Shown here piece after piece: positions 1 to 6,626 of a stretch of DNA of 6,626 nucleotides. The translations under genes were made by a program, and so were the position numbers. The stretch is from JBBQKP01 sp038326995 (GTDB lineage: Bacteria; Planctomycetota; Phycisphaerae; Tepidisphaerales; Tepidisphaeraceae). Position 1 is the first letter of the stretch. Every line of letters starts with the position of its first letter. The notes below the pieces were generated by a model that was given only the letters and a program-made list of their open reading frames with translations, had not been told where the DNA came from and did not search any database. The DNA is taken from contig JBBQKP010000192.1 in the NCBI GenBank assembly GCA_038326995.1, positions 1-6,626 of the forward strand, given 5' to 3'.

Positions 1-3000
1 AAGGTTCGCTTCGCCGACCGCACCTCGCCCGCGTCGCGCGTGCGTCTGATGACCGACGGCATCCTGCTCGCCGAGACTCAAAGCGACCCGAACCTGCTCG
101 CCTACGACACGATCATCATCGACGAGGCCCACGAGCGAAGCCTCAACATCGACTTCCTGCTCGGCTATCTCAAGCAGCTCCTTCCCAGACGGCCCGACCT
201 CAAACTCATCATCACCAGTGCGACCATCGACCCCGCGCGCTTCGGGCGTCATTTCGATGATGCACCAGTGGTGATGGTGGAAGGTCGTTCATACCCGGTC
301 GCCGTTCGCTACGAACCGCCGCCGACGATTGAGGAACGCGAAGGCGGCGAAGAGCTCGCGCCGACATTGGGCGAATGGGTTGTCGAGACGACCCGCCGCG
401 CGATGAGCGACATGCCGGGCGATGTGCTGGTGTTTCTCCCGGGCGAGCGGGAGATACGCGACTGCACCGATGCGTTTCGCGGCGCGACGGATCTCGCGCT
501 CGAAGTCGTGCCGCTGTTCGCCAGGCTCAGCGTCGAAGAGCAGATGCGTGTCTTCAAGCCGCACGGCAAACGTCGCGTGGTGCTCTCGACGAACGTGGCC
601 GAGACGTCGCTGACCGTGCCGGGTATTCGCATCGTGATCGACACGGGCGTCGCGCGCGTCAGCCGATACTCGCCGCGCCAGAAAATTCAGCGGCTGCCCA
701 TCGAACGTACGAGCCAGGCGTCGGCGAATCAGCGCAAAGGTCGCTGCGGCCGAATCGCTTCGGGGCTTTGCGTCCGCCTCTATTCCGAAGAAGACTTCGC
801 CCAGCGCAGCGAATTCACCGACCCGGAAATTCTCCGCACCAACCTGGCCAGTGTCATCCTGCAGATGAAGGCCTACGGGCTTGGCCGCATCGAAGAATTT
901 CCGTTTCTCGATCCCCCTGACTTCAGGCAAGTCAAAGACGGCTACCAGACGCTCTTCGAACTGGGCGCGCTCGACGAGAACAACGAAATGACGCGGCTCG
1001 GCAAACTGCTGGCGCGCATGCCCACAGATCCCAAACTCGGCCGCATGATCGTCGCCGCAAGCGAGAGCGACTGCCTTCGCGAAGTGCTCATCATCGCCGC
1101 GGGCCTGTCCGTGCAAGACCCGCGCGAACGGCCGATGGACAAGCAATCGCTCGCCGATAGTGCGCACGCGAAGTTCCGTGAGGCCGCGAGTGATTTTTTC
1201 GTCCTGCTCAACTTATGGCGCGCTTACGAGGAACAGGACCGCACACTCTCGCAAAGCAAAATGCGAAAGTGGTGCACGCAGAATTTTGTGAGCTACACGC
1301 GGATGAGAGAGTGGCAGGATGTGCAGTCGCAACTTCGCGAACTCGCGGGCGAACTGGATTGGTATCTTAATCGCGAACCGGCCGAGCCCGAGCGCGTGCA
1401 CCGCGCGGTGCTGTGCGGGCTCTTGTCGAATGTCGGAACCAAGGCCCAGGACCAGAAGACGTCGCCCGGCGCGTACAAGGCCGTTCGCGGCCGCGAATTT
1501 TTTCTCTTCCCCGGCTCGTCGATGTTTCACCGCAAACCCGCGTGGGTAATGTGCGGCGAGCTGGTCGAAACGACAAAGCTCTACGCCCGCAGCATCGCCG
1601 AGATCGACCCGACGTGGATCGAAGACGCCGCCGCACATCTGGTGCAGAGAAGCTACACGGACCCGCAGTGGCAACGTGCGACCGGGCGCGTCGTTGCACA
1701 CGAGAAGGTCACGCTCCACGGCCTGGCGATCGTTCCAAGACGCACTGTCAACTTCGCGCCAATCGACCCCAAGACCAGCCGGGAGCTGTTCATCTTTAGC
1801 GCGCTGGCAGAACAGGATTTCGATTGCGGCGGGTATTTTTTCAAGCACAACGCCAAGCTCATTCGCGAGATCGAACTGTTGGAGGCGCGCACGAGGCGAC
1901 GTGATCTTCTTGTCGACGTGCGGAGTCGATACGCGTATTACGATGCGAAAATTCCCGCGGACGTCGTGGATGCGCGCAGTTTCGAGCGGTGGAGAAACAA
2001 GGCCGAGGGACAAAACAAGCACGTGCTTTTCATGACGCGGGAAGACTTGCTCATGCGCTCGACCGACGACGTCGGGGCCGAGCAATTTCCGTCGACCATC
2101 GAGTGCGGCGGCGTGAAGTATCCGCTCGATTATCACTTCGATCCTGCCCACCCGGCCGACGGTGTTTCCGTCACGCTTAAGCTCGCACAGCTCAACACGA
2201 TCGACGCGGATCGACTCGATTGGCTCGTGCCGGGATTGGTCGAAGAAAAAATTGAAGACCTGATTCGTACGCTCGATAAACCCAAGCGCGTGAGGCTCGT
2301 GCCCGCGCCCGATTTTGCCCGGCGTGCGTCGCGACTCGTAAGTTTTGCCGACGGCAATTTTTTCCACGCCGTTGCCGGTGCGCTGGGAAAACTGTCGGGC
2401 GACAAGATCACGGCCGACGACTTCAGGCCCGCTGACGTGCAGACATTTTTGAAGATGAACATTCGCGTCGTGGATGATGCAAACAAGCCCGTCGCGCACG
2501 GCCGGGATATTGGCGAACTTCGAAAGCAGCTCCGCGAAAAGTTGCGGCAACTGTTCGCAAGCGAGACCAACCCGACGTGGCACCGCGACGACCTCAAGAC
2601 GTGGGACTTCGGCGACTTGCCGCCTCGCATCGAACTCAAGCGTGCGGGCGGAACGGTGCAGGCGTTTCCGGCTTTGGTCGATCAAGGCAAGGCCGCGGGT
2701 CTAAGGCTTGTCGAAACCGGCGACCTCGCACGCGAGAACACCCGCCGCGGCGTGAGGCGACTGTTCGTCATCGAGTACGAAAAGGAATTGCGCTGGCACG
2801 TCTCAGACATGCCGCTGATTCAGGAGATGCGGCTTTGGTATAGTCCGCTCGGCAATTCCGATCAGCTTCGCGACTTGCTGATCGAGTCACTCGCGGACCG
2901 ACTCATCACACCCGACGCGGCCGACGTGCGGACACGCGTGGAGTACGAGCTGCAGCTTCGCGGCGCGTGGAACAGGCTCACGAGCGAGAGCCGCATCGTC

Positions 3001-3459
3001 CGCAACATCGCCACCGAAACGCTTCGCCAGTTTCATGACGCATCGCTTCGATTGGGCAAGGCCGCCCCGCCCAGCATGTCCGACGGCGTGAGGGACATGA
3101 GGCTTCAACTTTTTGCCCTCGTGCCGGCGAATTTTCTGATCGCCGTTTCTAAAAGCTGGATTGAGCACGTGCCGCGATTCGTCAAAGGCATCAACGTGCG
3201 ATTTGCGAAGATGACCAATGCCGGGCTCAAGCGCGATCTTGACGTGATGAAAGAGTTATCGCCCCGAGTGTTGCGGCTGACACAGCTCCTGGCGAAATGG
3301 CCGCGTGGTGAAGTGCTGGCGGCTGAGGTGGTTCGATATCGGTGGCTTGTTGAAGAGCTTCGCGTCTCGCAATTCGCGCAGGAACTTGGCACGAGCGAGA
3401 CGGTCAGCATCAAACGAATCGATGGGTTGTGGGAAGAGATCGAGAAGAAGTTTTTGTAA
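1..3459 (+). CDS. hrpA: ATP-dependent RNA helicase HrpA (DEAH box), 5'-truncated by window edge
   Basis: This is a superfamily 2 DEAH-box helicase that uses ATP to remodel RNA or RNA-protein complexes in the cytoplasm. In E. coli the family member is linked to fimbrial mRNA processing and to stalled ribosomes. The frame is open from base 1 and reads KVRFADRTS before a GTG at 40, as in the middle of HrpA, so 40 is not the real start. Motifs seen: DEAH at 121-132, SAT at 217-225, VLVFLPG (motif IV) at 424-444, STNVAETSLTVPG (motif V) at 586-624 and QRKGRCGR (motif VI) at 730-753. A helical HA2-like region follows around 835-1200, then an OB-fold-like stretch around 1411-1620 (GLLSNVGTK, FFLFPGSS). 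From about 1780 to the stop lies the long C-terminal region specific to HrpA (DUF3418 type; RRDLLVDVRSRYAYYD). The 1152 visible residues plus roughly 150 missing ones match the usual length near 1300. The Walker A motif lies outside the window. There is no frameshift or internal stop. HrpB is unlikely because of the long C-terminal region. Confidence 0.96.
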   Translation, partial: KVRFADRTSPASRVRLMTDGILLAETQSDPNLLAYDTIIIDEAHERSLNIDFLLGYLKQLLPRRPDLKLIITSATIDPARFGRHFDDAPVVMVEGRSYPVAVRYEPPPTIEEREGGEELAPTLGEWVVETTRRAMSDMPGDVLVFLPGEREIRDCTDAFRGATDLALEVVPLFARLSVEEQMRVFKPHGKRRVVLSTNVAETSLTVPGIRIVIDTGVARVSRYSPRQKIQRLPIERTSQASANQRKGRCGRIASGLCVRLYSEEDFAQRSEFTDPEILRTNLASVILQMKAYGLGRIEEFPFLDPPDFRQVKDGYQTLFELGALDENNEMTRLGKLLARMPTDPKLGRMIVAASESDCLREVLIIAAGLSVQDPRERPMDKQSLADSAHAKFREAASDFFVLLNLWRAYEEQDRTLSQSKMRKWCTQNFVSYTRMREWQDVQSQLRELAGELDWYLNREPAEPERVHRAVLCGLLSNVGTKAQDQKTSPGAYKAVRGREFFLFPGSSMFHRKPAWVMCGELVETTKLYARSIAEIDPTWIEDAAAHLVQRSYTDPQWQRATGRVVAHEKVTLHGLAIVPRRTVNFAPIDPKTSRELFIFSALAEQDFDCGGYFFKHNAKLIREIELLEARTRRRDLLVDVRSRYAYYDAKIPADVVDARSFERWRNKAEGQNKHVLFMTREDLLMRSTDDVGAEQFPSTIECGGVKYPLDYHFDPAHPADGVSVTLKLAQLNTIDADRLDWLVPGLVEEKIEDLIRTLDKPKRVRLVPAPDFARRASRLVSFADGNFFHAVAGALGKLSGDKITADDFRPADVQTFLKMNIRVVDDANKPVAHGRDIGELRKQLREKLRQLFASETNPTWHRDDLKTWDFGDLPPRIELKRAGGTVQAFPALVDQGKAAGLRLVETGDLARENTRRGVRRLFVIEYEKELRWHVSDMPLIQEMRLWYSPLGNSDQLRDLLIESLADRLITPDAADVRTRVEYELQLRGAWNRLTSESRIVRNIATETLRQFHDASLRLGKAAPPSMSDGVRDMRLQLFALVPANFLIAVSKSWIEHVPRFVKGINVRFAKMTNAGLKRDLDVMKELSPRVLRLTQLLAKWPRGEVLAAEVVRYRWLVEELRVSQFAQELGTSETVSIKRIDGLWEEIEKKFL

Positions 3460-3553
3460 ACGGTCGGGCGAGTAAAACTACGATTCGTGTTCACGGTTAG
3501 GCGACATCACTACTGGGGCGGCCGACTTTATCGGGGCTAAACAAGGCCGGTGG

Positions 3554-3623
3554 TGCGGGTCAGCCAACTTGACATGCGAAGCGGATCGAACATTCCTTGA
3601 TTTTGCGGGTTGACAGGCGAAGC
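3554..3623. repeat. Imperfect direct repeat upstream of the surface-protein gene
   Basis: Two copies of TTGACAkGCGAAGC (3569-3582 and 3610-3623) lie 41 bases apart and differ at one position (T versus G). Each is preceded by TGCGGGT (3554-3560 and 3604-3610). In the second copy TGCGGGT runs straight into TGACA, while in the first copy nine extra bases separate them. The pair therefore looks like a duplication followed by a 9-base insertion or deletion. The spacing is close to four helical turns, which would suit a protein bound at both sites on one DNA face, but a non-functional duplication explains it equally well. It fills much of the 197-base gap between the two genes. Confidence 0.6.
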
Positions 3624-3640
3624 ACGGCCAAAAGCTGAAT
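3610..3640 (+). promoter_or_regulatory. Possible promoter of the surface-protein gene
   Basis: A perfect TTGACA (-35 type) lies at 3610-3615 and CTGAAT (-10-like, three of six matches to TATAAT) at 3635-3640. The spacer is 19 bases, longer than the preferred 17. Transcription would begin near 3647, leaving a leader of only about ten bases before the ATG at 3657. That fits the absence of a Shine-Dalgarno sequence there. The second TTGACA at 3569-3574 has no better -10 box. Planctomycete promoters are poorly defined, so this is a tentative call. Confidence 0.3.
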
Positions 3641-3656
3641 CAGACGGTTGTGCATC

Positions 3657-6572
3657 ATGAAATTTGATGCACAGAATCTAATCGGCCGGGCTGTGGTTGA
3701 CACCCTCGAACAGCGACAGATGATGTCGGCAAACCCGCTATCGTGGTTCTCCAACGGCGTATTGACGCTCCGCGGAGGAGACGGCAACGACAGCCTGCGA
3801 GTGGCGCCTTCGAGCGATGGACAATCGCTCGTGGCGTTCGTGAATGGGATGACACCAACGACCGCATCCATCGGTGCCGTTCGACTCATTCGAATCGACG
3901 CCGGCCAGGGTGATAACGTCGTGTTGCTCGACTCGCGTGTTCGTGTCGGCACGATCGTCACGTCAGGCAGTGGAAGAGACCGGATCAGCACCGGAATGGG
4001 TAATGACACCATCAACAGTGGCTCGGGAAACGACTACATCGACGCCGGGGCCGGTAACGATCGAATCGACGCCGGGGCCGGTAACGATCTTGTCTTTGGG
4101 CGCGAGGGGCACGACACGATAGCCGCGTCGGGTGGCAACGATACTGTTTACGCGGGCGGCGGGAGGGATGTCGTCGAGGGCGGCGCGGGCGACGACGACT
4201 TGAATGGATACAGCAACGACCGCCTTAACGGAGGTTCGGGACGAAACAGGATCGACTCCAGGCCGCTTCGACCCGCAGGATTGGTGGCGATCGCCCCGTC
4301 CGTCGGTCGTGTGACGTCGGTCGCGCTAATTGATTCCAACACGGGCCGGGCCCTGCCGGGCTTTGAGACCGTTACAAACGGTCAATCGATCAACCTGCAA
4401 AGCCTGCCCTCGACTGTCGGCTTTAATGCGACGACGCAGGGCCAGGTGAGCAGTGTGCTTTTCACCAGCAATGGAGCGACGCCGCCGAGACTGGATAACG
4501 CAACGCCTTATCGCACTGAAGCACGGCTTTGGTTTGGCGAGTACAATTTTTCTTTCCAGCCCGCAGCCGAGATTGATGGTGTTCGCACGATTGGGCAGCC
4601 GAAGGTCATCACGTTGTACTTTGTCGAAGGCACGGCCGATTCGAAAGGTGATGAGCCCAGGCAGACGCCAATACCTGCGCCAATACCGGCGGCAATACCG
4701 ACGCCGACACCGACGCCAATACCGGCGGCAATACCGACGCCGACGCTCACTCCGTTACCAACGCCGACGCCCGCGCCAGTACCCGCGGTAATACCGACGT
4801 TGACGCCGATACCCGCGCCAACGCCAACGCCGACGCCGATACCGACGCCAGTACCCGCGCCGGCGCCAATACCCGCGCCGACACCCTCGAACTTAAACGG
4901 ACCTTCGCCGCGGATCACCACGCTCGATTCGACAATACCGACTGGTCAGGCGGCGCACTTTCACGGCCTCACCAGCACACTTCGAAGCGGCGATGCGGAA
5001 GATCACACCTTCGCCTGGGATTTCGGCGACCCAAACTCGCGATGGAACAAGCTTCCTGGCTTCAACGCCGCCCACGTTTACGATCGTCCTGGCTCGTACA
5101 CCGTCACACTAACCGTCACCGACAGTCAGGGGCGCAGCAATTCCATCTCGACTCAAGTGACGATCGTCGCGACCGCGCGGCGTATCATTTACGTGAGCAA
5201 CGACGGCAACGACCAAAGCAACGGACAGTCTAATCAGACTGCTATTCGGACCCTGGCGCGGGCGGAAGCGCTTCTAAAGCTTGCCGGAAACAATGTTGAG
5301 GTTCTTTTCAAACGAGGAGACGTCTTCACACAAAACCAAACCTTCGATATCGGCACGGACAACATAGTCATCAGCGCTTACGGACAAGGTACGGATCCGA
5401 TTATTCGCTGGACCGGGCCCAGAAACGGCAACGCGATGTTCTATATCGCCCCCACGAGCGATGGTGCGACGATCCGCGGGCTGGCGATTCAGTCGATCTA
5501 TACGGATACCAAACTCGACGGCTTGCCCCTGGCGGTGAGTGTCGCGGGCAGCCATGCCACGATCGCTGACAATGATTTTCGAAACCTCGATACCGCCATC
5601 AATTCCAATGCAGAACCCGAGGGACTTTTCGTCGTCGACAATCGCTCGCCCAGCGATACGGGCCTGAAGAGCTATTTCCTCTGGGCTCAAGGCTCAGACT
5701 TGGTCGTCGTGGGTAATACTGTGAAGAACTCCATTCGCGAGGCCATCATTCGTATCTGGAATGTGACACGCGCCAACGTGTCCTACAACAGTCTGACCAA
5801 CCTCGACCGCAGGAGTATTGATCCGTCGGACTTCGACAAAAACACCATCACCAACCAGAAAGGCGATTACAGTTACGTCGCATACAACACACTCAGAGGC
5901 CCTGTCGGCATCGGGCCCCTTGGCGGACCCGACGGTCTGCACGGCATCAACTCAACGAGCGACCGACTCACCCACACCGCGTGGGAGGGTAACGATTTGA
6001 ACTCGCGTCTCATGATCTGGCACGGCTCTGAAAATGTAACCATTCGCGACAATGTCATGCGACTCGACGACGGTCAGATCATCGGCATCGAAAGCTTTGA
6101 CAATCAATACGGCAGAGGTGTGAGGGATGTCGTCATCGACAGCAACACCGCCAGCAACCAGGGAACGACAGGCAGGTTCCTGATGGTCGGCCAGCGCATC
6201 AACGGAATCACTCTTACCAACAACATCTACTCCGCGCCCAGACTCATCATCGGACAATGGCAGTCGGCGGCGCTTTGGGTGAACGATACCGGTCTGCAAA
6301 GCTTCTCACGCATCAGCGGCAACGTCTGGCCCAGCACCGCCAACAATGTGTGGTGGGCGAACGGCGGTGTGAACTACGTCGGCCTGGGCACCTACGACCG
6401 CCAGGGCCACGTGCCCACCGGCGCGTGGAACAGCCTCTCACAAGTCGGAAGCGACGAGTTCAGCGACGTCCGCATCACCGCAGGGCAAACCGGCGCGACC
6501 GTCAACGGGCGAAATGTTGGTTCGAGGCTGAGCCAGTTCGCCGGTGCTCAGCAAATGACGGAAGCTGCGTAA
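3657..6572 (+). CDS. Modular surface/secreted protein: RTX-like repeats, Ig-like domain, Pro-rich linker, PKD domain, right-handed beta-helix
   Basis: This 971-residue protein probably acts outside the cytoplasm, binding or cleaving a polysaccharide; no catalytic site could be identified. Residues 17-25 (LEQRQMMSA) resemble the LEPR-xLL motif of planctomycete envelope proteins. One isolated GGDGNDSL sits at 40-47, then about eleven Gly/Asp nonapeptides of the calcium-binding RTX type at 104-201. Residues 209-325 look like an Ig-like beta domain (VTSVALIDSNTGRALPGF). A Pro-X linker occupies 338-410. A PKD domain follows at about 417-505 (WDFGD at 454-458, YTVTLTVTDSQG at 481-492). From 508 (IIYVSNDGNDQSNG) to about 890 the sequence looks like a right-handed parallel beta-helix, with N-rich turns such as VTIRDNVM and VVIDSNTA. 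A Trp-rich C-terminal end follows. ATG 3657 is preferred; an in-frame TTG at 3648 would add three residues. Neither start has a clear Shine-Dalgarno sequence. No classical hydrophobic signal peptide is visible. A pectate-lyase-like enzyme or an adhesin are both possible. Confidence 0.9.
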   Translation: MKFDAQNLIGRAVVDTLEQRQMMSANPLSWFSNGVLTLRGGDGNDSLRVAPSSDGQSLVAFVNGMTPTTASIGAVRLIRIDAGQGDNVVLLDSRVRVGTIVTSGSGRDRISTGMGNDTINSGSGNDYIDAGAGNDRIDAGAGNDLVFGREGHDTIAASGGNDTVYAGGGRDVVEGGAGDDDLNGYSNDRLNGGSGRNRIDSRPLRPAGLVAIAPSVGRVTSVALIDSNTGRALPGFETVTNGQSINLQSLPSTVGFNATTQGQVSSVLFTSNGATPPRLDNATPYRTEARLWFGEYNFSFQPAAEIDGVRTIGQPKVITLYFVEGTADSKGDEPRQTPIPAPIPAAIPTPTPTPIPAAIPTPTLTPLPTPTPAPVPAVIPTLTPIPAPTPTPTPIPTPVPAPAPIPAPTPSNLNGPSPRITTLDSTIPTGQAAHFHGLTSTLRSGDAEDHTFAWDFGDPNSRWNKLPGFNAAHVYDRPGSYTVTLTVTDSQGRSNSISTQVTIVATARRIIYVSNDGNDQSNGQSNQTAIRTLARAEALLKLAGNNVEVLFKRGDVFTQNQTFDIGTDNIVISAYGQGTDPIIRWTGPRNGNAMFYIAPTSDGATIRGLAIQSIYTDTKLDGLPLAVSVAGSHATIADNDFRNLDTAINSNAEPEGLFVVDNRSPSDTGLKSYFLWAQGSDLVVVGNTVKNSIREAIIRIWNVTRANVSYNSLTNLDRRSIDPSDFDKNTITNQKGDYSYVAYNTLRGPVGIGPLGGPDGLHGINSTSDRLTHTAWEGNDLNSRLMIWHGSENVTIRDNVMRLDDGQIIGIESFDNQYGRGVRDVVIDSNTASNQGTTGRFLMVGQRINGITLTNNIYSAPRLIIGQWQSAALWVNDTGLQSFSRISGNVWPSTANNVWWANGGVNYVGLGTYDRQGHVPTGAWNSLSQVGSDEFSDVRITAGQTGATVNGRNVGSRLSQFAGAQQMTEAA
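3705..3731 (+). other. LEPR-xLL-like N-terminal motif (LEQRQMMSA)
   Basis: Residues 17-25 of the surface protein read LEQRQMMSA, preceded by a short basic/hydrophobic stretch (NLIGRAVVDT). Planctomycete secreted and surface proteins often carry LEPR-xLL-type motifs ending in a small residue (S-A or S-G) at this distance from the start, before the extracellular domains. Here Q replaces P and MM replaces LL. The motif is thought to be involved in export or sorting, but its mechanism is not established to my knowledge. It also supports the start at 3657, since the motif then sits at a usual distance from the N-terminus. Confidence 0.7.
3966..4259 (+). repeat. RTX-like nonapeptide repeat block (about 11 units)
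   Basis: Residues 104-201 of the surface protein repeat a 27-base unit encoding GxGxDxhxx (h, hydrophobic), for example GMGNDTINS, GSGNDYIDA and GAGNDRIDA. The aspartate recurs at residues 108, 117, 126, 135, 144, 153, 162, 171 and 180. In RTX proteins such repeats fold into a calcium-bound parallel beta-roll. The last two units are degenerate: one reads GYSNDRLNG and the next has N197 where the aspartate belongs. Two adjacent units, 4038-4062 and 4065-4089, are identical over 25 bases with a 27-base period, which indicates a recent duplication. Confidence 0.85.
4668..4886 (+). repeat. Low-complexity DNA encoding a Pro-X linker, with a 31-base direct repeat
   Basis: This stretch encodes residues 338-410, mostly alternating proline with Ile, Thr, Ala or Val (PIPAPIPAAIPTPTPT and similar). 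Such linkers are stiff and extended, and here it separates the RTX/Ig-like part from the PKD/beta-helix part. At the DNA level 4678-4708 and 4714-4744 are identical over 31 bases with a 36-base period (12 residues, PIPAAIPTPT core). All nine isoleucines in the linker use ATA. The reverse complement reads as Gly-X, so the antisense open frame here is a mirror effect. Confidence 0.9.
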
Positions 6573-6587
6573 AATTTCAGCTCATTC

Positions 6588-6626
6588 AAAACGCCCGCGC
6601 ATTCACATGCGTGGGCGTTTTAATTT
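6588..6626 (+). terminator. Rho-independent terminator after the surface-protein gene
   Basis: A 13-base-pair stem is formed by AAAACGCCCGCGC (6588-6600) and GCGTGGGCGTTTT (6609-6621), perfect apart from one G-U pair, around the loop ATTCACAT. The outer A and T of that loop could extend the stem by one more pair. The right arm ends in TTTT and is followed by AATTT up to the window edge. It starts 15 bases after the stop codon at 6570-6572. Because the left arm begins with AAAA, the hairpin could also stop transcription arriving from the opposite direction. Confidence 0.88.

Noticed and set aside
40..42. GTG at 40 as the start of the helicase
   Set aside because: The frame is open upstream and the preceding residues fit the HrpA family. 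Starting here would remove the ATP-binding Walker A motif.
289..1167. Antisense open frame of 292 codons over the helicase motifs
   Set aside because: It mirrors the conserved motif IV-VI region of hrpA. Its His/Arg/Ala-rich composition is typical of a GC-rich shadow frame.
1213..2685. Long antisense open frame of 490 codons inside hrpA
   Set aside because: It is opposite an intact, clearly conserved helicase frame; high GC at third positions removes antisense stops. The translation shows no recognisable domain.
3524..3540. Short inverted repeat CCGA...TCGG after hrpA as a terminator
   Set aside because: The stem is only four base pairs and no T run follows. I see no convincing terminator for hrpA in this gap.
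3648..3650. TTG at 3648 as the start of the surface-protein gene
   Set aside because: It would add only three residues, lacks a Shine-Dalgarno sequence, and an ATG follows in frame at 3657. It cannot be excluded outright.
4453..4791. + strand frame with RRQYRR repeats
   Set aside because: It is the shifted frame of the proline-linker repeat inside a well-supported gene.
4668..4886. CRISPR-like or intergenic repeat array
   Set aside because: The periodicity is in multiples of 6 bases, stays in frame and encodes a Pro-X linker. There are no unique spacers between constant repeats.
4508..4921. Antisense open frame encoding an elastin-like Gly-Val/Gly-Ile repeat
   Set aside because: The reverse complement of Pro codons (CCN) is Gly (NGG/GGN), so the Pro-X linker automatically yields a Gly-X mirror. 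There is no independent start signal or domain.

Overview
The window looks like chromosomal DNA from a GC-rich bacterium, most likely a planctomycete (Phycisphaerae-like). The main pointer is the second gene. Near its N-terminus it carries LEQRQMMSA, which resembles the 'LEPR-xLL' motif of planctomycete surface and secreted proteins, and behind that comes a modular extracellular architecture typical of that phylum. This assignment is inferred from sequence patterns and no database search was run.

Bases 1-3459 hold the 3' part of a long HrpA-type DEAH-box RNA helicase gene. Its start and Walker A motif lie upstream of the window; everything from just before the DEAH box to the stop codon is present and intact. 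Bases 3460-3656 are intergenic. They contain no convincing terminator for hrpA, but they do contain an imperfect direct repeat with two TTGACA hexamers, which probably forms the control region of the next gene.

Bases 3657-6572 encode a 971-residue modular protein. In order it has the planctomycete-type N-terminal motif, about eleven RTX-like glycine/aspartate nonapeptides, an Ig-like beta domain, a 73-residue Pro-X linker, a PKD domain and a long right-handed beta-helix. It is probably a surface-exposed or secreted carbohydrate-binding or carbohydrate-cleaving protein, but its exact function is unknown. A strong hairpin terminator at 6588-6626 follows at once, so the gene is probably transcribed alone.

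The two genes have no evident functional link: one is housekeeping RNA metabolism and the other is accessory envelope biology. I see no mobile element, CRISPR array, RNA gene or defence system. The unusual material is in the second gene: its N-terminal sorting-like motif, the N-terminal position of the RTX block, recent repeat expansion in the DNA, and a linker in which every isoleucine uses the rare codon ATA.
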